Of a stretch of DNA of 64,000 nucleotides, positions 12,697 to 24,362 are shown in pieces. How positions within the stretch are numbered: the stretch's first letter is position 1; every line of letters begins with the position of its first letter. The DNA comes from Sisyra terminalis (Eukaryota; Arthropoda; Insecta; Neuroptera; Sisyridae): positions 3,162,001 to 3,226,000 of the forward strand of contig OY292279.1 in the NCBI GenBank assembly GCA_958496175.1. Reading direction: 5' to 3'. Made by a program: the position numbers and the translations under genes. The notes beneath the pieces were generated by a model. The model made no database searches. It saw only the letters and a program-made list of their open reading frames with translations, and was not told the DNA's origin.

Positions 12697-14758
12697 TCAA
12701 ATCAGCGAAACCAAGACGTCGACAATTTATGCCTATTGAATAGGACTTATCCCAGCTTTAATTAATATCTTATTGACAACGCAAAGAGATTGAAAGATTA
12801 CGATATAGTCGAAACAAAAGACCAACCAGAAAGCCCACAGCCGGCAATTATTTCAACAAAAAGCTCAATTATTGTACTTTGGACCGAAACAAAAGCCAAT
12901 AGTAGTAGTAGAGTTGAAAAGTTGTAAATCGTAAAAAAAGCAAATCTATTTAACAAATGAATGTCACTGTTCCCCCTACTCGATCGTTTAATTTGTAATA
13001 TTTGCACATAAATCAATTCAAATTAAAAATGGGTGCAGCTAGGCATCCTTTTCGTAGAACCCTCTGGATAAATTTGTCCTCCTCGTTTTTTTTTTAAATC
13101 ACTGCAATTCGTAAACCTCAAACCCTGCGGATTTTCTCATTCCATCAAGTTCACTTTGAAAAATGAAACAAATCAATCTCACTCGTGTTTCATTTGTTAT
13201 TTTTTTTTCGTTTGTGCAATTCGAGAAATGGAAATATTAATTGTTGATTGTTCGTTTATGTACAAAATCAAATTATCACACACTAACGCATATATGTGAA
13301 TAAGTATACAAAGTGGATGTTAACAATGGGGGTTGAAGTGCGGTAGGGGTAGTGTTTTTGGGCAGTGTTCATTTACGTGCCGTGAAAAACGAATTTTCAT
13401 TATTTATGAAATAATTAAGGGTTGTAAATTTTTGTCAGTCAGCCAATTTTATAATTGAATGAATTTGGAAAATTTTGTTATTGATTGTTGAAACTTCACA
13501 TAAGTTTGTGTTAAGATATTCGCTAAAGCTCTATCAATAGCTCTGTTTTTTTTTTTGTTTAGGAAAAATAAATTAAAAAATCGAAGCATTTAATTGAAGT
13601 TGAGTTCAACCACTTTGTGCCTTTTTATCTCGTTTTAATTGTAATCAAAAACTCTCCAACATATACATATATAGTTTCCGCCTCCCTTGATCCCTCAAAC
13701 CCATTGCACTTTCATTGCACTCTCATTACACACATCGCACACACATATTCAGGGTGTATGTGACCCGAACCCATTACCAGTAGAATTTTTAAATTACTTT
13801 TTTCGTTTCGTTTGTGTAATTTGAAAATGAAACGAGCCATCGCCAAATGTGCTCAATTTCGCTGGGAAGAAGAAGAAGAAAAAAAAACGGGAACATCCCT
13901 TCGATCGTCGACTTGACGGCAAAGCCTAAAGCTCTGTCTAATATTACATTTGAGGGGTATTTATTACGATTTATTTGTCAAAGAGTTTTGGTTGTTTGAA
14001 ATTTTTTTATGGGGACAAACCGACTAATACCTATCACAAATGAGCCGGGATTTGGTTTGTATTTCAAAGTGAAATTTTGTTGATTTTTTCCAAGTTTTTC
14101 GATGTTTTAATTGATGAAGGATTTAAGAGAGTAATTTTAAATTCCTTTAATTGGAATTTAAGTTTTAAGTGTTAAGAACTATGAAAAAATTGTTACTTAT
14201 CATATTTTCCATGCATTATCTTTACACACATCACACACATTCAATATATGAACAAACGCTTGCCTATATCTGCATGGTGCAGGTACAAAAGCTAGTTTAT
14301 AAGTACTTATATAACTAATAAATATTTTTCTTGTCTAGATAAGTCATAGGTTTCTCTTTTCCCATAATATTTCCTATTAAGAACTTGAAAGCTTTACGTT
14401 AATAGTGAAAAAAAGGGGTGAATTTTCTAATCCTTTTGTCCAACATTTCCGAAGAGGCTCAACTTATATTAATTTCTATTATTCTCAAATTACTTTCATC
14501 AAACAAAAAAAAAACGCGTGAAATCCTTCTCTATTGCTTTAATAGTTCGAAAAATTTGCATTCGAATGACCAACCCCTCGGTACCAGCCCCTTCCTGCAC
14601 AAATTCCCTATCATCCCAGCTTTACAATATCTCACTTGCAGATCAAAGCTTTCAATTATTTTCTCAATAATAATCTCCTTTGTGTCCCTCTTGTTCTTTT
14701 CTCTCAATCCAGTCATTGTCCAGTTTGCACCCCCCCCATTTCCTGCACCCCTTCATAT

Positions 14759-14775
14759 ACACACACACACACACA
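14759..14775. repeat. CA dinucleotide microsatellite
   Basis: About eight AC units lie in a pyrimidine-rich context. Confidence 0.85.
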
Positions 14776-16384
14776 TACCACTTGTACACATCTTTTTATG
14801 TACATTGTAAACATTTTCAATGGTCCCCCGAAACATGTTTTCAATTGTTTGTGTACCGTAATGACGTAACTGTAAATTTGGCAACAATGTATGTTTTAAA
14901 TAAACAACGTAGGCACTTGTTTTTGGCACACAGCTGGTGACACGTGGCGGTATGATAACCACGTGGTTTAAATGTTTTTGATGGCTGATTGGAAAATTGG
15001 AATAAACGGGAAATTAGCGAGCAGGGGTAAAATGGCGTGGGCTGAAAACAAGTGAAGGATGCAAAATTGAAAATCAACGGGTGAGGAGGTGTGATTGATC
15101 GATTTTTGTTATTTGAAACATATGACATGGGAAAAACAAAAACATGTTTCAGGGCACAATACCTTATGGGAACCGAAACTTGATATTTTCCGTCATTTTT
15201 TTTTTTTTTTAAAATTAATTTAAATTTCTCTTGTTTCTTTGCAAAACACATTATTTAGTACACCAGTGACATAACAGACAACGAAACATTGGAGTCAAAA
15301 AAAAAAACAAATGAAAATAGTTGGTGGAAAAGTTCTGTAAATGTAAAATGAATATAATAAAGAAGCATATGACTTCAACTATATCTTATCCCTCTTCCTA
15401 GGTTTTTCCCGTGCCACCCCTGAAAACTCACCCCTTTCCTCATTCCACCCCCTTGTCTATATTTTAGTTTTATACGGCAGATATACATATAGAAACGTAA
15501 TATAGCGAACATGTTTCATAAAGAAATTTATAAAATCATTTTTCTTTTTACATATATGTACTCTGTCATATCACAGTGTTTTGTTTTGCCATGTTCATGG
15601 CTAACTCTATTCATATTTTCTTTGAAATGACAATTTTAAATCTAATAAGACAAAAAAAATTGAGCATCGAGGAAAAATGAAAGTGCTTTGATCCAATTTG
15701 AGGAGCAGATATATACATATAACTCTGCTGAGAAATTGAATTTCGTATAAAGTAATGGGCTTGGAAATAAAATGTGGAAAAGTGGAATTTTTTTTCTTCT
15801 ATTAGTTTAATTTATTATGTTTTTTTCTCATTATTTTCTTAGATATTTTATTGTTAAATATAGCAATTTATAGCTCGTTTTATCTTATCTTTCATGATGA
15901 CTCTCGCTCCCAAAAAAATTCAATGAATTTTTAAATTTTAAAATTAGATTTTTTTTTCTTTAATTTATTATTTAGGAGAATAGCATAAAGTATCGACTTT
16001 AAGATAATGGAAGAAAATATTTTTTGTCTATGGAATTTAATATTGACATTTATATGCACAATATTGAATCGATTATAAATTATTGAACTCATTTTTGTGA
16101 AGGAATAACAGATTCAAAATCTCTTTCATTTAAAAAAATCTTTGGACTTAAAATCCACAATTTTTCAACTTTCAATCAACTAAATCTCTTTATAATTATG
16201 GCATCATTCAATTACGAAATGTGCAGTATAAATACACAGTGTTAAAAAATTGCATTACTATGGTTTAATCGTTACGACCTATTTTTTAACTAAATTCATG
16301 GCAAAGTATTATTTTTAATTTTCAAAAATTGTTATCTACTTTTTCGTTAAAGTGTTAACAACACTTTTTATGGTTCTTTTATGG

Positions 16385-16935
16385 TACCGGTGACAAAAAA
16401 CGCGATGGTAAACCAGTAAAGATTGAAAACGCTAAATTGGTAAAGTTATTGGATCAAGAATTATGTCTTTCTAAAGAAAAGCTCGCAAAAAGCTTCAAAA
16501 CAAGTCAAAAAGTGGTTTTTAATCGCTTAAAGGCCATAAATATGGTGTAAGAATAAAAAAACGTGGTTCTTTGTGACCTCAAATCAAGAAACATCGAATG
16601 CGGTTTTTTTACGTGGAAATTGCTGCAATGGTTAAAAATGAAAAGCTTTATGAATAAAATTGTAACAAAGGACAACAATTGGATTAAATCTGATTTTATA
16701 AAGAGGAGAAAATTGCGAGGAAAATTTTGTAAAACCCAATATTCATGGCAAGAAGTTATTGCTGTCATATATTGTTCTCATTAGTTACTCCAACCAAATG
16801 AAACTTTTACCGAGGAATGTTACAAGAAAAAAATATTGAAATTAAACCAAAAATTGAAGCTCAAACATCCCCTAATTTCCCTATACAACATTTTTGGCTG
16901 TAGAAGGAAAAATTTTTAAAGCAGTTAAATGAGCT
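16385..16935 (+). mobile_element. decayed mariner transposase
   Basis: The first piece (about 16395-16545) reads as the mariner helix-turn-helix, with GKPVKIENAKLVKLLDQE, then LSKEKLAKSFKTSQKVVFNR and LKAINM, the usual SRRLKAMGM position. After stops and a frameshift, the catalytic-domain start follows (16570-16740): FFTWKLLQ, KSFMNKIVTKDNNWI and KRRKL, matching the family order RRFFTCExLL, FLHRIVTGDEKWI, NPKRRKSW. The first catalytic Asp survives within KDNNW. A third piece (16785-16870) reads LLQPNETFTEECYKKK, matching the ELLKPNETITGDRY segment. No clean terminal inverted repeats were found. Confidence 0.75.
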
Positions 16936-18139
16936 TAGTAGGGGAAAAGACGGCCTATATTAATTAATTATTTTTACATATTAAAAATTAAATATTTTAT
17001 CAAAATTTTTACTGTCTTAAACATTAACATTTGCTAAAAAATTTCTGAAATTTTCAAAGAAAAATATTTAAAATTGCACAATTGCGACTGAATTTTTTTC
17101 CGGTGATCTTTAGGAAAAAAGATGCATCCGTGTTGACTGCAGAACTCATGATAGGATATTCTGAGGTGAAAAAAAAATTGCATCTTTACAAAGCCCATAA
17201 ACAAGAGCATGGACGAAGAAAAATAATGAAAATTGGATTTTCGGTAAATTTTTTTACAATTAAATGAAAATTTCGGGGAAATTTGCTTTACATTCTTTCT
17301 CGTAAATTGAAAAGAAGACCATACAACCGAACGATTTGGGAAAATTTTCCGGAATTTATATGTGAAATTTAAGACACTTCTTTACAAGTGCATCGTATTG
17401 CACCACTGACTTACAATTGTTTTTTTTTTTTTTTGGTAAAAAGATAAAAATTTATTGATATTGCAGTGGTGAAAAGAAAACATGTTTTCCAAACAATGCA
17501 AAACGGTTGGATCATTTGAAATTTCTTTTGATAAAATTAAAGATTTCGAATTTAAAAGATAAAGTGAACATTTGCATAACAGGTGGTTTTTATTTTTTTG
17601 TAATATGGCGTCCCAATTCCTAAAATCTAAAAAGATCATAAATCCATAGAAAAATGAATGAGGAATCCAAAAAAAATTGTTTCGTAATTGTACTAAATGT
17701 TTATCATAGTTAAAAATCAAAATTAAAACAAAAATGCCATTTTGTTCTAGGTTCTTATTAACCGATATAGCTCTTAATTTTTTTCCTAGAAGCTACCTTT
17801 AGCCCCCAAAACATATCCAAAATTCAGATGAATCGATTCACGCGTTCCTGAGAAAATCTATTTTTTCTGAATATTTCATATTTTGCTTTTTCTCAAAAAC
17901 CGATTGGATTAGAGATCTGAAACTTTCAGGATCTTATTATCTCAGTAGTACCTAAAAACCCTCTCAGTATCGTGCCGATATCTTTCAAGGGCAAATTCAC
18001 TATACTTATACCCCTAGGGCCTTTGAGAGTATTTAGTTTTAAAATATAGAACTTTTTTTATAAAAATAATTTATATTTTGTGGAGAAGTTTGTATCGATT
18101 TGTCATTTTTGAATGATAAATATTAAGAATGGTTTAAAG
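16936..18139. other. stretch without a supported gene
   Basis: Frames at 17082-17267 (+) and 17382-17720 (-) have no recognisable domain and are Lys/Phe-rich. I see no clear gene here. Confidence 0.4.
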
Positions 18140-18330
18140 CAGTGGTCTTAAACCTTGTTGGAGGTACCAACCCTTACCAGTTTCAAGTGCATTTTAATCA
18201 AACCTTTTCGTAATTGTAAAAATAAAATATGATTATTTATTCTAAATATTGGTATATATTTATGAAGAGATACATTAAATGAAAAAAAATCAAACCTTTG
18301 AGACTGACTCATTGAAGTATTTTGCTTGTA
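18140..18330 (+). mobile_element. hAT-like transposon end fragment
   Basis: The stretch starts CAGTGGTCTTAAACC and continues with GGTACCAACCCTTACCAG, the kind of terminus common in hAT-superfamily elements. No matching right end or 8-bp target duplication was found nearby, so this is probably a fragment. Confidence 0.4.
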
Positions 18331-20484
18331 AAATATTTAAATGTGTCAAATTATAATTATAATCAAATTTTGTTCGAATTGCTTTTTATCCCTCAGAACA
18401 TAATTCAGTGATATAATTAGTTAGAAAATTGGTTCAAATTTAATTTAATTTTAAACACATTCAAGCTTGGATCAAGCTTAAAGAAAATCTCCATCGAAAC
18501 CTACTTTTCAATTTTACCTGGCCTCGAAAATATTTAACTTTTCCACCCCCCTAATTGATTTGAAATTTTCATCGAATTCATTGACTAACGAAAAACTTTT
18601 TGATTTTCCCATTAACGACAAATCTGTTCGCTCCCCACCCTGGAGTGCGGGGCTAAAACTATTTAATCACAAATCGATTATCGTAATGACTAAATAATTA
18701 AAACTTTTACATCGTAATTTGGGAGTTTCATTTGAATTTTTGTTGAGCTTTCATTAATATTTTAAGCTCGGGTGGTAGAATTTGGCCAGGTTTTACACGA
18801 CACGACGAAGGGATGTTTTTTTGAGGGCGAAGTAAAGCGTGAGCTTTTAACAGGAGTGTCGGTCGGTCGGTCGGATGGTATGGAGCATTTGTGTAAGGGG
18901 CGGCTTAGTGAACGTATGAATAAATGATTAATTTTGTAATCCGAGTCTCCTCACTCCTCCAGTTGAAAAGTTTTTCACATTTTTCTTGATACTTCAAAAT
19001 CGTTTGATAGAGCTTTGAGTTTTCCCCGTTTCATGGGCAAGGGGGGAATGGTTTTATTTGAATTGTATTGGGAATAGGTGAAATGGTGGGTGGGTCAGTC
19101 GGGAATTGGGGACGAGATTGGGGTGGATGAGGGATTTAAATGATGAACTCCCCCATATGTCATTGGATTTTTTTTCAATATTATCATTTATAATAAACAA
19201 TAGATGATAAATATATTTATAATCTGCTTTGCAAAAAAAATGGAAATGTGGATAGGGGTGGATTTTTCCCTTGATTTAATACAAATATTGGGTTTTATGT
19301 AATGAAGTAAAACATGATTAACTCATATGTCTTTGTCTGGTTTTTTTGGATTTCCTATTAAATTTTTCAATACTAAATTATCAAATATTAATTTTAAATG
19401 AAATCTAAAAATTGTATTTAATGAAAATCTATTGAAAAAAGATCATTAAAAGTTGGTTTAATCATAAATTGGAAATCGGTTTCACGTTTATCTCATCCAA
19501 ATTCAATTTGAACATGTTTTAATTTCATTGAACACCCCCGACATTGTTCCGCCAAGGAAAAGTTGAATCACGAAAAACGTGCGAATCAAATTCCACCGCT
19601 CGTGTTTTGTTCCAAATTCATTTCCCCTCCCCCCCCATTCAAATGAGCTTTCATGGCATGCACCATTCAACTCAGATTAATGAATTTGCTTAACTTTTTT
19701 AAATTTGTTTATTTTTTTTTTAATAATATATTATAAAAAAAATAAATTACATTCCCTCAATCGCAAGCTTTTCATTCTGGCCACCATTATTTGGCTTTCC
19801 CATCCCTAACCCCCATCCGTTTTTTTTTTTTTTTTGATGGCAGAATGGATCAGTGGATAAAGGAAAACTTTTTTAATTGATTCGAAAAAATAATTTACCA
19901 AGTTGCAATTGAAAAAAGGGAATGTTGGGGTTTTATGTGTTATTCGACACTGCTAAAAAAGCAATAAAGAAACGCATACAAGTGTGATTACAAGAGTGGT
20001 AAACATTAGATATTTTGGGGTGATGTCATAAAGGAAGAGGAGCGATTCTTTTGGCGTGTAATCAAAATGTTGTTTTCGATCGTAGTAGTATTAATTTTCT
20101 GTAGTGTTTGCGTAGGATGGTCAATATTAGTTTATATCAAAACTAAGTATATTGTGGATGGGAGGGGGGGATGTTATGGGAGAGGGATGCGATGACAGAT
20201 TCAAACGATCATCCCAACATATCCGGGATGGACGATTGTTGTCAAACGCCGCCCGGATATGAAAGGATAAAGTTACACATAATCGAAGTAATCTAAAACA
20301 CTTTATAGATTTCGATATGTTCAAGCTTCGATTGCTAGTCCTAGGTACACTTAAGGGATGGGGTGGATGAATTAATTTCAACGGTTCAGTGGGGTTGTTA
20401 TTATTGAAAACTTAACTTGTAATTAGATCGAGATATCTTACAAACTGTCCAATTCCAATTAATAATTTTGGGGAAACTTGAACA
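18331..20484. other. stretch without a supported gene
   Basis: AT-rich with G-rich and C-rich patches. A TCGG tetranucleotide run lies at about 18858-18874. A minus-strand frame at 20127-20381 is Ser/Pro-rich without a domain. Confidence 0.4.
18858..18874. repeat. TCGG microsatellite
   Basis: Four units of GTCG/TCGG in tandem. Confidence 0.85.
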
Positions 20485-21935
20485 AAAGTAAATATTTCCC
20501 GAAACTATTTGCAAGCTTGGTTTGGTATCTTCCTTAGAAAAGCTCCGTGTTGAAGGGATGATTATATATAAAAGGGAAAAAAGGGAATATAACCCACTTA
20601 TTTTTATCGTATTTGTTTATTTATTTGGTTTTCCATATTTCTTTTCATCAAACATTAATTTCTACCCTTTAAATAAAGTTAAATTTAAGAGTTTAGTCAT
20701 TAGATGTTTTTATTATTTGATGCTTAATTGCATAAAAATGCATTTGCACTCACGACAAAGTACATAGAAACCAATTTTTTTTAAATAAATGATAGATAAG
20801 ATCCTTAATGGGATTTCCACTTAAAAATCTGTCATTGATAGGCATCGCCTCAAAATTGACTTTTCAAAAAAAAAAAAAAATTTTCACCATAACTTTTGAA
20901 TCGTGCTAGATACAAATAAAGGAGTTATTATCAAAATGAAAGCTGATGATATTTTCTACAAAAAAGGTTCTGAAACAATTTTTCTTAAACGCCATAGTTT
21001 GGTCGAAAATTGGTGTCGAAAGCAATAATGATTTTTTGCATGTGATCAGATTGAAAAACAAATTACAAAACCTTTGATTTCTTGATGAATATGTAAGTTT
21101 TTGCTAAAATTAAAGAGGAATCTTGGAAAATGGTAACTTATATCTGAATTTTATTCATTTTATAACACTCGAATATATTTAGAACTTGAAAATAATGGAC
21201 GATAAATGAAAATTTTTTATAAATTTCCCGGTTTTCATTAGTTACTTCCACAGGAAAAACCGGATATTTTAATATAATCAACCAAAAGTAAAAACTAAAC
21301 TTTAGGCTTTGTACTTCGATTTACTCTGCGCAGAAAATTGAAATTACAATAATAAACAGAAATACCAACATCATGAGAACCCTATAACTTAGTCTTATTT
21401 TTTCCGTTTTGTAAAAACAAAAAAAATATGATAAGGACTTGAAATTTTATTTCCCGTAACTATTTGCAAACTTGATTTAGTATCTTCCTTAGAAAAGCTC
21501 CGTGTTTTAAATCTGGTTATAGAAGGGATGGTTATGATTTAAAGAAAAAGAGGGTAATATAACCCACTTATTTCTCATGTTTGTTTCTTCATGATCACTG
21601 ATGTTTCATGTTTGTTAAATTATACTATATAAATTGGACTGCAATATACTTTATATATTGTATACACAGTATAACTGTTCAAAGTCAGCGAAAAAAATCT
21701 TATTTTGATTATAAATTTCCCGTTTTTCAATAGTTACTCCCGCAGGAAAAACCGGATATTTTAATAGCGTCAACCAAAGTCAGAAACTAAACTTTAGGCT
21801 TTGTACTACGATGTACTCTGTGCAGAAAATTGAAATTACAATAATAAACAGAAATACCAACATCGTGAAAACCTTTGAATTTAGTCTGATTTTTTCCTTT
21901 TTGTAAAAATTAAAAAAAAATCAAAAGGACTTGAA
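20485..21935. repeat. diverged tandem duplication, interrupted by a palindromic-element fragment
   Basis: The phrase TCTTCCTTAGAAAAGCTCCG and its surroundings occur at about 20527 and again at about 21482. Downstream, a segment with TAAACTTTAGGCTTTGTACT and AATAATAAACAGAAATACCA occurs at about 21295-21370 and again at about 21785-21860. The second unit is shorter because its middle is replaced by a fragment of the long-inverted-repeat family (about 21600-21717). Related but more diverged sequence recurs at 48.1-48.9 kb. Confidence 0.65.
21600..21717. mobile_element. right-end fragment of the long-inverted-repeat element
   Basis: It contains AATTGGACTGCAATATACTT, ATTGTATACACAGTATAACT and GTCAGCGAAAAAAATCTTAT, the same order as the right arm and tail of the full copies at 25790 and 61771. 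The left arm is absent. Confidence 0.7.
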
Positions 21936-22421
21936 ATTTTTCGCTGATATGATGCATAAACTATCAATTCACAGTATTCAATTATAATTTTGCCAAAAAT
22001 CAGAACACGATAGAAAATTTTAGACGAAAATCGAGGAAATACTTAGTTTTGATTTTTTTAAATTTAATTTTATTCTTCTTTGGTTGAAAATTTTTCAATC
22101 TTTCATGAACAGAAAATAAGTTGCTACTGTGATTTACCGCTATTTATATAGGTTTTTCTCATCAAATTCTGAAATTAGGATGAAAAATTTTATTAAAATA
22201 TTTTTTTTTTCAATTTTGAAGCATTTTTTTAACCAATATAGTGGTCCCCAGAATAAACTAATTTAAGACGATTCTAAACCGGTTTATATAGGCGATATCG
22301 TTATTGAATCGAGTCTGTCATTGTTTAATAGTGAAAAAAAAATTTGGGCCCTAACAATATTATTGTTACATAAACATAATATTCCTCAACAAAGCGTTAA
22401 TTGTTGTCTTGTCCCATCATA

Positions 22422-22637
22422 ATGAACTACTTGCATCTTTGCATTGTACTAACAGCAATAATTTTCACTAAAGTCCAAAGTCTAATTTATTCTATCTTTT
22501 CATTTTACTTGATCAAGATCTATAAGAATCTACCTTCAGATTTCAGATTAAGAACCACCTTAAGAACCACTGTCTTACCTGAAGAATATACTATTTCATT
22601 GGAAAATTTGTTAATTTCATTGGTATGGTGTGGTTGA
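22422..22637 (+). pseudogene. possible M1 aminopeptidase (APN-like) N-terminal fragment
   Basis: A 71-codon frame starts MNYLHLCIVLTAIIFTKVQS, a good secretory signal peptide. After a short hydrophobic insert it reads FRLRTTLRTTVLPEEYTI, then SLE. This resembles the entry segment of M1 aminopeptidases (YRLPTxVxPxHYxIxLxP). An RTTL repeat at that point suggests a 12-bp local duplication. The frame stops 16 residues after EYTI, with no gluzincin domain (GAMEN, HExxH) downstream. Resemblance over about 20 residues is weak evidence; a chance ORF or a first exon of a small secreted protein are alternatives. Confidence 0.3.
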
Positions 22638-22754
22638 GTAAGAATTAAGTTTTTCATCATTTGAACGAAAAATGACTAAAAGTCTAGTAGCTTTGGGAAC
22701 TTTTCCAGGTAATAAAATAAAGCTCACAAATAAATCAGTTGGCTACTGATTTAT

Positions 22755-22965
22755 CCCCTTAAATGCCAATAATTTTCAGAAATATCAACAAAAACGTAGC
22801 ACGATTTTTAACAATGTAAACTTTTTATGCCTTCATTATGCAATTTCACGTTAACGATGGCACATCAGGAAATTATTAAAAAATCTTTTTTTTTCTGGGA
22901 AATTCCTTCAGCTTTCATTTTGAAAATGACTATTTTATTGGTATCTAGCACAGTCAAAAAAAATA
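22755..22965. repeat. segment shared with 50010-50200
   Basis: AATTTTCAGAAATATCAACA, the pattern AAAAATCTTTTT and TTTATTGATTTCTC/TTTATTGGTATCTAG followed by GCACAG occur here and at 50010-50200 in the same order. This suggests that the intergenic DNA was duplicated along with cluster genes. Confidence 0.55.
22897..22906. promoter_or_regulatory. perfect kappaB consensus site
   Basis: GGGAAATTCC fits the Rel/NF-kappaB consensus GGGRNNYYCC exactly and lies about 1.47 kb upstream of CLIP-SP1. Humoral immune proteases are often Toll/Imd targets. The site is not preserved in the homologous segment at 50 kb, so function is unproven. Confidence 0.3.
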
Positions 22966-24362
22966 TTTTTTTTGGGAAAATTCAATTGGGGGGAAAAAGC
23001 CAATTTTTAACTTAAAGCTCGAAAAAATTTCTTTTCAAGAATTTTTTTTCCTTGTGAAAAAACTTGGTTACCCAATATTATATTTCCTTAACATAATATG
23101 AAAAATTCTCAAATATTTGCTTAACTTTCCAAACCCTTTTACGTTTTTTTTTCCCATTTATAAGCAGATCCCAACCGAATTTTCTGATATCTTAATGACC
23201 AACTTCCTTCCAGTAAAAGCTCTATAGAAATAAACGATTTCTCCATATTTCTATCAATTTTCTTCTCCCTCGATTTTCCATATTTTGCCCTCATCATAAC
23301 AATAAATATTTATTGAAAAATAGCTAATTCAATGGACGCAAAATGCAAAGCTTGAATCGTGAAATCGTTCTAGATATGACGAGAGAGATTTTCAAGCTTT
23401 TATTATAAATACACATATATGAAAACGTTCACTTATCCACTGCTATGACAAGGGTTAAATCTGTTGAGGGTTGGAGAAATAGTTGGGTTTTTAAAGGTTG
23501 TTAAAGGGTAAATTTAAGTTCTGTCGTCGATGACGTACGAAAACCATGCATGATGTGGTCCATATGCGCCTTGAGAGCTTTTTCCTTCGAGTGCTTGACA
23601 AAAATATTTGAGAGCTTTCACCACAGCATTGTTATTACCAAGTAACGGCCACTTGAGAATTTTATATGCGAATGCCTCCACCAATAGCGATTGACGAGTG
23701 GCTATAAGTCCATACGATTCGAATTATTTACAAATATGGAAATTTATTCAATAAATAAGAATTTGGGAGAAATACGCAAACAATTTCTATATTATTTTTC
23801 TGGTCAAATATTTTTTTGAACAAGTCAAGACTAAAACTATTGAGGTTATCTGATAAAAATAAAAAGTCTGCAACTATTGACCTCTGGCGATGTGTTTTCT
23901 GTGTTTGAAACCTTGAAAATAATTTCGGTTTTTAATCGGGGGGGGGAGGTGAAAAAAAAAACACACGAGGAAACTATGAAAATTTGAACTTCGAAGGAAA
24001 AAAGGTTAGAAAAACCCGATTATGTGTTGTAAATATATTTTTTTTCGGTTTAATCACAAAACGAAGAAAAAGACATTAGAATTTCCGTTTTACTTCACCA
24101 CAGTTGTATATAAATTAGCCTGTAATCAGGGGCAGGAAAGTGCGGCGACCGCCATAAGTGGTCACTGTTTTTGTTTTATTATTATTATTATTTTTTTTTC
24201 TTTTTCTTGAAGATTAAATTTTCAAACCAAGTCAGTGCCAAGGCAGACAGCTCATCGATTGGTTGTGTGTCTAAGTTAACAATCAAACAAAAGACAAACC
24301 ATTAAAAAAGTTGAAATCCCAAACAAAATACGTTCACTTACAATCACTTGTCTCCGTTGACA

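Larger units (their letters stand above)
11061..16384. other. long gene-free stretch
   Basis: No frame here has a recognisable domain. Overlapping frames at 14418-15251 on both strands are low-complexity. There are several short GC-richer patches, a strong hairpin (12674-12696) and a CA repeat (about 14759-14775). It may be regulatory or intronic DNA of an outside gene. Confidence 0.4.

Noticed and set aside
14418..15251. Several overlapping frames on both strands
   Set aside because: They read through CA repeats and pyrimidine tracts, overlap each other and show no domain or splice logic.
24105..24115. TATATAAAT as the SP1 TATA box
   Set aside because: No initiator sits at the expected 25-30 nt downstream and such strings are common in this AT-rich DNA.
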